Assembly: GCA_021162615.1 (NCBI GenBank) | Contig: JAGGYH010000086.1 | Coordinates: 1-42,479 of the forward strand | Source: Candidatus Aminicenantota bacterium | GTDB lineage: Bacteria; Acidobacteriota; Aminicenantia; Aminicenantales; Aminicenantaceae | DNA: 42,479 nt | Direction: 5' to 3' | Part shown: piece after piece, positions 34,505 through 42,389 of the stretch | How positions within the stretch are numbered: the first letter of the stretch is position 1 | Layout: every line of letters starts with the position of its first letter | Translations under genes and position numbers: made by a program | The notes under the pieces: generated by a model | Told to the model about the DNA's origin: nothing | Seen by the model: only the letters and a program-made list of their open reading frames with translations | The model's database searches: none

Positions 34505-35233
34505 ATGGATACTTACTTAGAAGCGATAGGACTGGAAAAAAGCTATCGAAAAAAGAAAGTCGTGCACAATGTTTCCATAAAGGTACGTAGAGGTGAGATT
34601 GTCGGTCTGCTGGGGCCAAATGGTGCGGGAAAAACAACCACCTTTGGATTGATTCTCGGTCATATTCCTCAGGATGCCGGGAAAATCTATTTGGATGGGA
34701 AAGATATAACCGATTTTCCTATGTATCTGAGAGCCAGGAAGGGTTTGCGCCTTCTTCCTCAGGAACCGTCCTCTTTCAGAAAGCTAAGTGTTGGAGACAA
34801 TATCTTAGCTGTGAGTGAGATCTTGCCTGATTCTTCTCCTCTAATTGAATCAGATGTGATGGGGATATTGAACGAATTCGGGTTGGGAGATCTTTTTGAA
34901 GAAAAAGCCGTAACCCTGTCCGGAGGAGAAAGGAGAAGGCTTGAAATTGCAAGGGCCCTGACTACCAATCCGGGTTATATCCTTCTGGATGAACCTTTTA
35001 CAGGAATAGACCCGTTAGCTATTTTTGACCTGCAGAAAGTTATCTTTTCACTCAAAGAAAGAGGCATCGGCCTGTTGATTACGGATCACAGTGTCAGGGA
35101 AACTCTAAAAATTACAGATCGGGCTTATATTATGGACAAAGGAGAGATATTGATCAAAGGGACTCCCGAAGAGGTGGTTCACTCAAAGCAGGTAAAATCA
35201 TCTTATTTAGGAGAAGAGTTCAGACTGGAGTGA
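34505..35233 (+). CDS. lptB: LPS export ABC transporter ATPase LptB
   Basis: ATPase that powers extraction of LPS from the inner membrane with LptF/LptG. In 242 residues: Walker A GPNGAGKTTT (about 38-47), Q-loop, signature LSGGERRRLEIARAL (about 138-152), Walker B YILLDEPFTGID (about 158-169), and the switch His in LLITDHSV. This matches LptB (YhbG) closely. It starts a few bases after the LptC/A-like gene and precedes rpoN by 29 bases, the lptB-rpoN order widely conserved in diderms. No lptF/lptG are in the window. Confidence 0.96.
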   Translation: MDTYLEAIGLEKSYRKKKVVHNVSIKVRRGEIVGLLGPNGAGKTTTFGLILGHIPQDAGKIYLDGKDITDFPMYLRARKGLRLLPQEPSSFRKLSVGDNILAVSEILPDSSPLIESDVMGILNEFGLGDLFEEKAVTLSGGERRRLEIARALTTNPGYILLDEPFTGIDPLAIFDLQKVIFSLKERGIGLLITDHSVRETLKITDRAYIMDKGEILIKGTPEEVVHSKQVKSSYLGEEFRLE

Positions 35234-35262
35234 TATCTGGAAGTCAATATTAAGGAAAGAAT

Positions 35263-36708
35263 ATGGTTCTAAAACAGCAGTTAAGTCAAAAGCAGGTTCA
35301 AAAAATGGTCCTTGCACCTGCGTTGCAGCAGGCCATTAGGCTTCTTCCGCTGACAAATTTGGAGATTATTGAGGTCATAGATGTGGAATTAAGCGAGAAT
35401 CCTTTACTTGAGATAAAAGAAGAGACACAGAAAGAAGATAGGGAAGACCAGAAAGATAATAAGGAGCAGGAAACGAGCGCAGATGAAACAGGCGATTCTT
35501 TAGAACGAGAAGATGATAAGGAATTTGAAGCAATGTATGAGCAGTACTTTGACAACAGATTCAATTCCTTTTCCATGGAGAAAAAAGAATCCCCTGAATA
35601 TGAAAAATTTATCACAAAGGCTCCTTCTCTCTGGGAACGTCTCGACTGGCAAGCCAATATGACCTTTTTTTCAAAAAAGGAAAAGGAAATAGCTCAATAT
35701 ATCATAGGAAATATAGATGAAGACGGGTATCTGGCGACCTCTTTGAAGGATATTTCAAAAGCTGTTAAAGCTTCTTTGGATAAGGTCGAACAGGTGAGAA
35801 AGAAAATAATGAACTTTGATCCTGTTGGAGTGGGGAGTCTTTCTCTTAAAGAGGCACTTTTGGCTCAATTGGATTATATGGAAATTGAAAATGAAAATCT
35901 CAGAAATATCATTGAAAACCATCTTGGCCTTTTGGAAAGATCCCGTTATGAGGAACTGTCCAAACATTGTAACATTTCTCTTTCTGAGGTAAGAGAGGTC
36001 ATTGAAGAAATCAGGAGATTGAATCCGAGACCCGGAAGAAAATACACTCAGGAAAAAACGGATTATATTATCCCTGATATTCTTGTGGAGAAAGCAGATG
36101 ACAGGTACACCATAAAGGTTAACAACGAAGGGATTCCAAGCCTCAGGATAAATAAATTTTATAGAAAACTCATTGCACGCGCATCAAAGGACAATCCTGA
36201 AGCCTATGAGTTCTTAAAGGCTAAATTGAAAAAGGCATTCTGGTTTTTGCGGAGTCTGGACCAGAGAAATAATACCATTAATAAAGTGGCAAATTTTATT
36301 TTAGAGAAGCAGAAGGATTTTATAGAGAAAGGACTGGATTATATTAAGCCATTGACTTTGATTGAGCTGGCCCAGGAGATCGGGGTGCATGAATCCACTG
36401 TTGGACGCGTTGTAGCAAACAAACATATAATGACACCTCGAGGAGTGTTTCCTTTGAAATATTTCTTTCATAAAGCTCTTTCAAGGGATTCAGGTGAAGA
36501 GGTTTCCACCTTGAGAATAAAGGAAAAGATAAAAAAATTGGTTGAGGGAGAGGACAGGAAGAATCCATTGAGTGATGTTGAAATAAGCGATGTCCTGGCA
36601 AAAGAAAGTTTCAATATAGCGCGGCGAACAGTAGCAAAATACAGGAAACAATTAAAAATTCCGCCTTCTCATATAAGAAAGAGAAGATATTTGATGGAGG
36701 GATCATGA
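35263..36708 (+). CDS. rpoN: RNA polymerase sigma-54 factor
   Basis: Sigma factor for -24/-12 promoters, working with AAA+ activators. In 481 residues, region I is LKQQLSQKQVQKMVLAPALQQAIRLL. An acidic linker follows (about 58-90, EDREDQKDNKEQETSADETG), then the core-binding domain, the helix-turn-helix near residues 366-395, and the RpoN box ARRTVAKYRKQL near the C-terminus. Length is normal. Its stop overlaps the hpf start by four bases. No strong sigma-54 promoter was found within the window, so its targets lie elsewhere. Confidence 0.96.
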   Translation: MVLKQQLSQKQVQKMVLAPALQQAIRLLPLTNLEIIEVIDVELSENPLLEIKEETQKEDREDQKDNKEQETSADETGDSLEREDDKEFEAMYEQYFDNRFNSFSMEKKESPEYEKFITKAPSLWERLDWQANMTFFSKKEKEIAQYIIGNIDEDGYLATSLKDISKAVKASLDKVEQVRKKIMNFDPVGVGSLSLKEALLAQLDYMEIENENLRNIIENHLGLLERSRYEELSKHCNISLSEVREVIEEIRRLNPRPGRKYTQEKTDYIIPDILVEKADDRYTIKVNNEGIPSLRINKFYRKLIARASKDNPEAYEFLKAKLKKAFWFLRSLDQRNNTINKVANFILEKQKDFIEKGLDYIKPLTLIELAQEIGVHESTVGRVVANKHIMTPRGVFPLKYFFHKALSRDSGEEVSTLRIKEKIKKLVEGEDRKNPLSDVEISDVLAKESFNIARRTVAKYRKQLKIPPSHIRKRRYLMEGS

Positions 36709-37232
36709 TAAACATAAATTATACAGGCAGACAGACAAACATTTCAGATGAAATAAGAGATTTTTGTGAAAAAAGGATCAAAAGTACGGAAAAGCTGATC
36801 AGTTCGCCTGCGGAGGTGGATATTATATTGTCAGTAGAAAAATACCGTCATAAAGTGGAGATCCATATTTCTTCAAAAGGATTCAACTTAAATGCGGCTG
36901 AGGAGACAAGGGATATGATTTCTTCCCTGGGACTTGCTTTTGATAATATTGAGAGGCAGATAAAAAAAGAGAAAGATAAGGTGAGGCACCGAAAAAGGAG
37001 AATAAGGAAGGAATCCGAGACCTTTGTGGTTGAGGGAGAATTGCAGAATAAGGGAAGGAGGATTATAAAAGATGATGATTATTCATTAAAACCAATGTCA
37101 CTGGACGAAGCAGCCCTGTTGTTTGACTCAAAAAAGAGAGATGTCTTTGTCTTCAGGACCCTTGAGAAACAAAATTGGGCGATTTTATATAAAAGGAAAG
37201 ATGGAAACCTGGGTCTGATCGAACTCGAATGA
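36705..37232 (+). CDS. hpf: Long-form ribosome hibernation promoting factor
   Basis: Binds the 30S decoding centre in stationary phase. The 175 residues include the N-terminal S30AE domain (ININYTGRQTNISDEIRDFCEKRI, about 2-100) and a C-terminal extension with KPMSLDEAALLFDSKKRDVFVFR and YKRKDGNLGLIE. That extension is the dimerisation domain of long HPF, which pairs ribosomes into 100S particles without RMF. The gene overlaps rpoN by four bases, as in many diderms. It is followed 15 bases later by ptsN. Confidence 0.95.
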   Translation: MININYTGRQTNISDEIRDFCEKRIKSTEKLISSPAEVDIILSVEKYRHKVEIHISSKGFNLNAAEETRDMISSLGLAFDNIERQIKKEKDKVRHRKRRIRKESETFVVEGELQNKGRRIIKDDDYSLKPMSLDEAALLFDSKKRDVFVFRTLEKQNWAILYKRKDGNLGLIELE

Positions 37233-37247
37233 AATAGAGAGATAAAA

Positions 37248-37718
37248 TTGAAAGTAAGCAATTTAATAACGAACAATATGGTCATTTTGGATTTGGAAAG
37301 CAATAGTCGTGACGAAATCATAAGGGAAATGGTCTCTTTTTTAAAGGCGAGAAAGAAGGAAATAAAAGAGAAAGACCTGTATGAGCGGCTGATACAAAGA
37401 GAGGAACTCGGCAGCACCGCTATTGGTGAGGGATTTGCCATTCCGCACTGTAAAGTTAAATCTGCAAAGGATTTGACTGTGCTTCTTGGGATATCCAGGA
37501 AAGGAGTTGATTTCCATTCTCAGGATAACAAGCCTTCATTCATATTTTTTCTGGTTGTTTCTTCTCCGGATAATCCGAGTGTCAATTTACAAGCTTTGGC
37601 GGCTATCGCCCATCTCATACGTAAGTCAAAAAATCTTATCAAAAAGATACTCAATGCTAAAAACATAAGTGAGGTTTTAACGGTTATCCAGGATGAAGAG
37701 GACCGTATAGATGAGTAA
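37248..37718 (+). CDS. ptsN: PTS EIIA-Ntr protein (PtsN)
   Basis: Phospho-carrier of the nitrogen-related regulatory PTS. The 156 residues contain ELGSTAIGEGFAIPHCKV with the phospho-acceptor His67, and a C-terminal region like VNLQALAAIAHLIR. It follows rpoN-hpf, the classical rpoN-hpf-ptsN order. The TTG start has AGAGAG a few bases upstream. Its end overlaps the hprK start by eight bases. The expected phosphate donor here is the HPr encoded 2 kb downstream, since no separate Npr or EI-Ntr is visible. Confidence 0.93.
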   Translation: MKVSNLITNNMVILDLESNSRDEIIREMVSFLKARKKEIKEKDLYERLIQREELGSTAIGEGFAIPHCKVKSAKDLTVLLGISRKGVDFHSQDNKPSFIFFLVVSSPDNPSVNLQALAAIAHLIRKSKNLIKKILNAKNISEVLTVIQDEEDRIDE

Positions 37719-38316
37719 GTCTGGCAAAAATTTTTCTGTCGAAGAAGAAAATTTGAACCAGAAAGTGGTTTCAGGGGGGCTGCTCCAGATCAATGGGCTC
37801 GGTGTCTTGATCAAGGGGGACAGTGGAATCGGAAAGAGCGAGAGTGCTCTTGAGTTGATATCGAGGGGATGGCGTTTTGTTTCTGACGATGTGACGAATA
37901 TAAAAAAAATATCAGAAGACAAACTCATAGGGACATCACCTTCTTTGAGCCGCTATTTTATGGAGATAAGAGGACTTGGAATTATCAATATCAAACAGAT
38001 TTTCGGATCCAAGGCCATTTGTAAACGCTCAAAGATAGATTTGGTTATAAACTTAAAAAAGTGGGAGCAGAATAAAGAATATGACCGCCTCGGTCTGGAG
38101 TCCCCGGAAAAACACGAACTGTTAGGAGTAAAAATCCCTCAGATTATCATCCCAGTCGCCCCGGGGAGGAATATCTCTACTTTGATAGAAGTAGCCTGTA
38201 AAGTGCAGGTGCTGAAAGAGAAAGGGTACCATGCCCCAAAGGAGATTACCTATAGACTGAAAAGGGACATTGCCTCAAAAGAAGGAAAAAGGAATAAAAA
38301 AATTGACAGATTATAA
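37711..38316 (+). CDS. hprK: HPr kinase/phosphorylase, catalytic domain only
   Basis: Phosphorylates HPr on Ser46. The 201 residues hold the C-terminal kinase domain: P-loop GDSGIGKSESALEL (36-49), RGWRFVSDD (52-60), and the signature MEIRGLGIINI (84-94). The N-terminal domain of about 130 residues found in Firmicutes HprK is missing. Two changes stand out: SGGLLQ where family members usually have HGVLV, and PVAPGRN (148-154) where the usual form is PVRPGRN. That last region matters for the phosphorylase activity, so the balance of activities may differ (inference). It lies between ptsN and rapZ and overlaps both. Confidence 0.9.
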   Translation: MSKSGKNFSVEEENLNQKVVSGGLLQINGLGVLIKGDSGIGKSESALELISRGWRFVSDDVTNIKKISEDKLIGTSPSLSRYFMEIRGLGIINIKQIFGSKAICKRSKIDLVINLKKWEQNKEYDRLGLESPEKHELLGVKIPQIIIPVAPGRNISTLIEVACKVQVLKEKGYHAPKEITYRLKRDIASKEGKRNKKIDRL

Positions 38317-39160
38317 TTTTCTGATCATCACAGGACTTTCAGGTTCTGGAAAAACAACAGCCAGCCGTTTTTTTGAGGATTTAGGGTATTATTGTATGGA
38401 TAATATCCCTGCCAAGCTGATTCCTAATTTTGTAGACTTGTGGAAGAAGAAAGAGTTCCAGATAGATAAAGTGGCGTTTGTGATTGATATAAGAGAAGCC
38501 GGATTTGTTACGGAGTTCCCTGAGATTCTGGAAAAAATCCGGAAAAAGCTTTCTCCCTGTGTGATATTCATGGAAGCTTCAGATGAGACTATCATCAAAA
38601 GGTTCAGTGAAAGCAGACGTCCTCATCCTTTGACAGGCCAGGGAACGGTCATTCAGAATATCCAGATGGAAAGAGATAAACTTGCGGAAATAAAAAGTCT
38701 TTCTGACGAAGTCATTGATACGTCGAAGACGAGTATCTCTGATTTAAAAAAATTGATATCTGATAGGTTTTTTAAAAAAAATGAGTACCGGATCCAGATA
38801 ATGCTGGTTAGTTTTGGATATAAATATGGAGTCCCTCTGGATTCTGATCTTGTTTTTGATACAAGATTTTTACCAAATCCTCATTATATAGATCGATTAA
38901 GAGATAAGACGGGTCAGGAAAAAAAAGTATCAGATTATATCTATAATTCTGAAATAACAAAAAAATATATCAATTATCTTTTTGGATTCATTGATTTTCA
39001 GCTTCCTTGTTTTATAGAAGAAGGAAAGAGTTGTCTGACCATTTCCATCGGATGTACAGGAGGAAAACACAGGTCTGTTGCTGTAGCCGAGTGGCTGAAG
39101 GAACATTTGGAATCAAAAAAGTATAGTGTTCAAATCATACATCGTGATATGTTCAGGTAG
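38303..39160 (+). CDS. rapZ: RNase adapter / nucleotide-binding protein RapZ
   Basis: P-loop protein that in E. coli guides RNase E to the sRNA GlmZ and so controls amino-sugar synthesis. In about 285 residues: Walker A GLSGSGKTT near the N-terminus, CMDNIPAKLIPNF, FMEASDETIIKRFSESRRPHPL, and the C-terminal ISIGCTGGKHRSVAVAEWL. The ORF track begins at TTG 38270. I prefer the TTG at 38303 because AAAGGA sits just upstream, the protein then starts TDYNFLIITGLSGSGK, and the length matches the family. It then overlaps hprK by 14 bases instead of 47. Confidence 0.92.
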   Translation: MTDYNFLIITGLSGSGKTTASRFFEDLGYYCMDNIPAKLIPNFVDLWKKKEFQIDKVAFVIDIREAGFVTEFPEILEKIRKKLSPCVIFMEASDETIIKRFSESRRPHPLTGQGTVIQNIQMERDKLAEIKSLSDEVIDTSKTSISDLKKLISDRFFKKNEYRIQIMLVSFGYKYGVPLDSDLVFDTRFLPNPHYIDRLRDKTGQEKKVSDYIYNSEITKKYINYLFGFIDFQLPCFIEEGKSCLTISIGCTGGKHRSVAVAEWLKEHLESKKYSVQIIHRDMFR

Positions 39161-39277
39161 GATTTAAGATGGATACTTTTAGTGTGGTATAAAGGGCTTA
39201 ATGTATTTGTTCATACGTGCTAAAATGGTTTATCAGTGAGAAACATGGGTGCAAAGAAGATGAGTGGATTTAGGATG

Positions 39278-39306
39278 TTGGAATATTTTAAACTTTATTG
39301 TATAAA
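39278..39306 (+). promoter_or_regulatory. Possible internal promoter before the EIIA-Man gene
   Basis: TTGGAA, 17 bases, TATAAA, in the 157-base gap between rapZ and the EIIA gene. The predicted start is about five bases before the ATG at 39318. Tentative, but it would let EIIA-HPr-EI be expressed apart from rpoN-rapZ. Confidence 0.35.
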
Positions 39307-39317
39307 TGGAAAATAAA

Positions 39318-39722
39318 ATGATCGGCGGCGTCATTGTTTCTCACGGGAAGTTAGCTGAAGAACTCCTGAATGCACTCACAATCATTTTAGGGGAGGCAGT
39401 TAACATAGAGGCTATTTCAATCGGCTGGTATGATGATGTAGAGGAGTCAAAGAAAAAGATCAATGAAAGCATAAAGAGAGTCGATCAAAAAAATGGAGTG
39501 CTCATTTTTACTGATATGTTTGGCGGCACTCCTTCGAATCTGAGTTTTAGTTTTTTGAAAAACGGTCAGGTGGAGATAATAACAGGAGTCAATCTGCCCA
39601 TGCTCATAAAATTCGTTTCCTTGCAGAGAAGCTATAATTTAGAGGATGTTGCAAGGAAAGTCGTTGAACAAGGGAAAAAGAACATACATCTTGCCAGCGC
39701 GCTGCTTAAGACTAAAAGTTAA
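39318..39722 (+). CDS. PTS EIIA component of the mannose family
   Basis: 134 residues from the ATG at 39318, giving MIGGVIVSHGKLAEELL, the normal family N-terminus with phospho-acceptor His9. The ORF track begins four codons earlier at 39306. Further family features are FTDMFGGTPSNLSFSFL (about 68-84) and the C-terminal VEQGKKNIHLASALL. No EIIB, EIIC or EIID of the mannose type is beside it, so it is probably regulatory or serves a distant permease. HPr follows 21 bases later. Confidence 0.92.
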   Translation: MIGGVIVSHGKLAEELLNALTIILGEAVNIEAISIGWYDDVEESKKKINESIKRVDQKNGVLIFTDMFGGTPSNLSFSFLKNGQVEIITGVNLPMLIKFVSLQRSYNLEDVARKVVEQGKKNIHLASALLKTKS

Positions 39723-39743
39723 CTTTTGTTTTAACTGGGATCC

Positions 39744-40013
39744 ATGATTAAAAAAAGATTAGAAATTAAAAACAAGTTAGGCCTGCATGCAAGAGCTGCC
39801 GTTAAATTTGTTAATCTGGCTAACAGATTTGGCTCTTCAATAAAAATAATAAAAGACGGGAGTGAGGTCGATGGGAAAAGTGTTTTAGGCATACTTACTC
39901 TCGCAGCCGTTCAGGGTTCGGAAATACAGTTGAATGTTTCAGGGAAAGACGAAAAAATGGCTTTACAGGCTCTCAGTGACTTGATCGATGATAAGTTTTA
40001 CGAGAAAGAGTGA
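39744..40013 (+). CDS. ptsH: Phosphocarrier protein HPr
   Basis: Carries phosphate from enzyme I to EIIA proteins. In 89 residues, GLHARAAVKFV contains His15, the EI-phosphorylated site, and GKSVLGILTL contains Ser46, the HPr kinase site. Both being present fits the hprK gene 1.4 kb upstream. The C-terminus is typical. It is followed six bases later by ptsI. Confidence 0.95.
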   Translation: MIKKRLEIKNKLGLHARAAVKFVNLANRFGSSIKIIKDGSEVDGKSVLGILTLAAVQGSEIQLNVSGKDEKMALQALSDLIDDKFYEKE

Positions 40014-40019
40014 TCTCTG

Positions 40020-41786
40020 ATGGAATATTTTAGGCTAAGAGGAACGGGAGTGTCCCCTGGTATTGCAGTGGGAGAAGTCCTTTTATCCGAAAGGATTGTT
40101 TTTACATCAAGAAAGAACGGCATCAAAAAGGAATATATAGGGAGGGAACTGAAGAGACTTGATGTTTCGATTCATAGAACAGGAAAACAACTCAAGAAGC
40201 TAAAAGAGGAAATAGGGAAAAGAGTCGGGTCTGACCACTCTTTTATTTTCGAAGCGCACCTTTTTATCCTCCAGGACAATTGTCTCATCTCCAGAATAAA
40301 GGAGATTATTAAAGATGAAAGATGCAGAGCTGAAAGAGCTATCTCCAAGGTGTTTGAAGAATATTCCAGAATGTTCAAGTCCATTGAAGACGAATATTTT
40401 AAGCAGCGTGAATATGACCTTAAAGATGTTCTGTCTAAAATCTACTTAAATCTTAAGTCAGATAAAAAGTTAAAGGAGGATGACGGAAAAGAGAAAATAC
40501 TAGTAGCCCATGACCTGCTTCCCTCGGAGGCAGCTTCGAGATTGAGTAAGGGGAATGTTCTTGCTGTGGCCCTTGATATCGGCGGCACTACTTCTCATAC
40601 CGCTATTCTGGCGCGTTCGTTAAACATTCCGGCTGTAATGGGATTAAGCCAGGTCACCCGGAAAGTCAAAGACGGGGATACACTTATAGTGGATGGAACA
40701 AACGGTGAAGTGCTCATCAATCCTCCCCTTGCTATAAGACGAGAGTTTGGCAGCAAACAAAAAAAATACGACAGCTATGTGAGAGAACTTAAGAAGACAG
40801 CAAAACTGGAATCCAGGACTCTGGACAGAGTCAGATTCTTTCCTTTTGCCAATATTGAACTTCCGGAAGAAGCTGACCTTGCTTTTTCGATGGGGGCGGA
40901 AGGAGTGGGGCTGTTCAGAACAGAGTTTATTTTTTTCCAGAGAAAGGATTTGCCCTCTGAGCAGGAGCATTACAAAATCTATTCCCAGGTTGCGAAGAAT
41001 GCCGGCAAGAAGCCTGTCTACATAAGGACGGTTGATATCGGAGGAGAGAAGAATTTTCCTCAATTGAGCATTGAGAAAGAGCCAAATCCCGCATTGGGAC
41101 TCAGGGGTTTCCGGTTGTCCTTAAGGGAAAGAAAGCATTTTAAGATACAGTTAAGGGCTATATTACGGGCGAGCGCTCTATATAAAAATGTCCGCATCAT
41201 GCTGCCCATGATTACGGGCATTGAGGAGATCGAGGAAGCAAAGCTGATTATCGGAGAGATAAAAGAAGAACTGAAAGATCAGAAGTTCAAATATGATGAA
41301 AATATACCCTTGGGTATAATGATTGAAGTCCCAGCAGCAGCTGCTGTCTCCGACAGTCTGGTCAAAGAAGTCGATTACATCAGTATAGGAACCAATGACC
41401 TTATTCAGTATTATCTTGCCGTTGACAGGTCAAATGAGCTGGTCTCCTATTTATTTAAACCGCTGCATCCTTCTGTTTTGAGGCTTTTGAAATTTATTAT
41501 TGACAGCGCAAATAAAGAGAAAAAAGAAGTGACTGTATGCGGTGAAATGGCTGCAGATCCACTATCAGCATTGGCATTATTAGGGCTTGGGATGAAAAGG
41601 TTCAGTATGAATCCTATCTTTATCCCAAAAATAAAAAAGACTCTGAGGTCAGTTGAATACAAAAGTGTGCAAATGATTGTTGAGAAAGCTCTGGCTCTTA
41701 AAACAGCGCGGGAGGTTGAGGAGCATTTCTTAGAAAGTGTTTTATCCAAACACCCGGAGGCTCTTCTTGCGACCGAGGCATCCTAA
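40020..41786 (+). CDS. ptsI: PTS enzyme I (phosphoenolpyruvate-protein phosphotransferase)
   Basis: Transfers phosphate from PEP to HPr. In 588 residues: the HPr-binding helical domain (about 30-140), the swivelling phospho-His domain with LDIGGTTSHTAILARS (His193), and the PEP-binding barrel with GLFRTEFIFF, RTVDIGGEKNFPQL, NPALGLRGFR, GIMIEVPAAAAV, SIGTNDLIQY and VTVCGEMAADP. Length is standard and no GAF domain is present, so this is the sugar-type EI rather than EI-Ntr (PtsP). Last gene of the long operon, convergent with the cupin gene 51 bases away; no clear terminator lies between. Confidence 0.97.
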   Translation: MEYFRLRGTGVSPGIAVGEVLLSERIVFTSRKNGIKKEYIGRELKRLDVSIHRTGKQLKKLKEEIGKRVGSDHSFIFEAHLFILQDNCLISRIKEIIKDERCRAERAISKVFEEYSRMFKSIEDEYFKQREYDLKDVLSKIYLNLKSDKKLKEDDGKEKILVAHDLLPSEAASRLSKGNVLAVALDIGGTTSHTAILARSLNIPAVMGLSQVTRKVKDGDTLIVDGTNGEVLINPPLAIRREFGSKQKKYDSYVRELKKTAKLESRTLDRVRFFPFANIELPEEADLAFSMGAEGVGLFRTEFIFFQRKDLPSEQEHYKIYSQVAKNAGKKPVYIRTVDIGGEKNFPQLSIEKEPNPALGLRGFRLSLRERKHFKIQLRAILRASALYKNVRIMLPMITGIEEIEEAKLIIGEIKEELKDQKFKYDENIPLGIMIEVPAAAAVSDSLVKEVDYISIGTNDLIQYYLAVDRSNELVSYLFKPLHPSVLRLLKFIIDSANKEKKEVTVCGEMAADPLSALALLGLGMKRFSMNPIFIPKIKKTLRSVEYKSVQMIVEKALALKTAREVEEHFLESVLSKHPEALLATEAS

Positions 41787-41837
41787 GAGGGCCCCGCTCC
41801 TTTTATTTTTTGTTTCAGAATATACAGCTTTTCAGAC

Positions 41838-42251
41838 TTATGTGGTCCTTCCGTAGATGTCTTTGAGCCTGACAATGTCATCTTCATTCGAGTTCCCTAT
41901 CCAGATCTCCATGATTCTTGCGGGGTTTTTCCCAATATTCCGGACTCGATGCGGAGTTTTCAGGGGGATAAATATTTCCTCGTTTTTTCGGGGCTTCCAT
42001 ACTTTTCCCCCTACTGCAACCTCCAGGCCTTTATCCAGAGCTACCCAAAATTCACTTCTCTTGTTGTGATACTGAAGGGACAGCGATTCGTTTGGATTTA
42101 CTGTGATCAGTTTGATGCTTCCGGCATTTTTGTGCGGAAAAGAACGGAATTTCCCCCAGGGGCGCTTCTCCTCGATGATTTTTTCTCTAAATTCTTTTTC
42201 TTCCTGGAGGGTTGTTTTTTTTGATATGGAAGGTGGTTTCTTTTTCATCAT
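41838..42251 (-). CDS. Cupin, mannose-6-phosphate isomerase type II-like
   Basis: A single-domain cupin of 137 residues. It matches the C-terminal isomerase domain of type II phosphomannose isomerases: KRPWGKFRSF (about 29-38), GSIKLITVNPNESLSLQYHNKRSEFWVAL (metal-binding His and Glu), IPLKTPHRVRNIGKNPARIMEIWIG, and the ending EDDIVRLKDIYGR. It probably interconverts mannose 6-phosphate and fructose 6-phosphate, feeding GDP-mannose and surface sugars, though small cupins of this kind can have other sugar substrates. Two ATG codons stand together at the start. Convergent with ptsI. Confidence 0.85.
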   Translation of the reverse strand: MMKKKPPSISKKTTLQEEKEFREKIIEEKRPWGKFRSFPHKNAGSIKLITVNPNESLSLQYHNKRSEFWVALDKGLEVAVGGKVWKPRKNEEIFIPLKTPHRVRNIGKNPARIMEIWIGNSNEDDIVRLKDIYGRTT

Positions 42252-42269
42252 ACTAACCTGACCTATTCA

Positions 42270-42389
42270 TAAAAAAATGGCGATGAGCAATTTTTTGTTT
42301 TGATATTAAGGATATACATACTTTTATAAAAAATGACAACTGAAATATTTTTGTTTGTTTTCACTTTCATTTTAATCGCCATTTTTTTA
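42270..42389. repeat. 15-bp perfect inverted repeat with 90-base spacer
   Basis: TAAAAAAATGGCGAT (42270-42284) and ATCGCCATTTTTTTA (42375-42389) are exact reverse complements, 90 bases apart. The right arm overlaps the stop codon of the possible partial gene at the window edge. The spacer is AT-rich with no gene. It may be a pair of terminator arms, a long stem in an RNA, or the ends of a tiny element; the sequence does not decide. Confidence 0.6.

Noticed and set aside
39161-39317. Sigma-54 promoter before the EIIA-HPr-EI genes
   Set aside because: A GG...GC pair is present but the spacing is 8, not 10, bases and the flanking consensus is absent.
41787-41837. Terminator between ptsI and the cupin gene
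   Set aside because: GAGGGCCCCGCTCC followed by T-rich sequence looks suggestive, but the stem is only three to four pairs.
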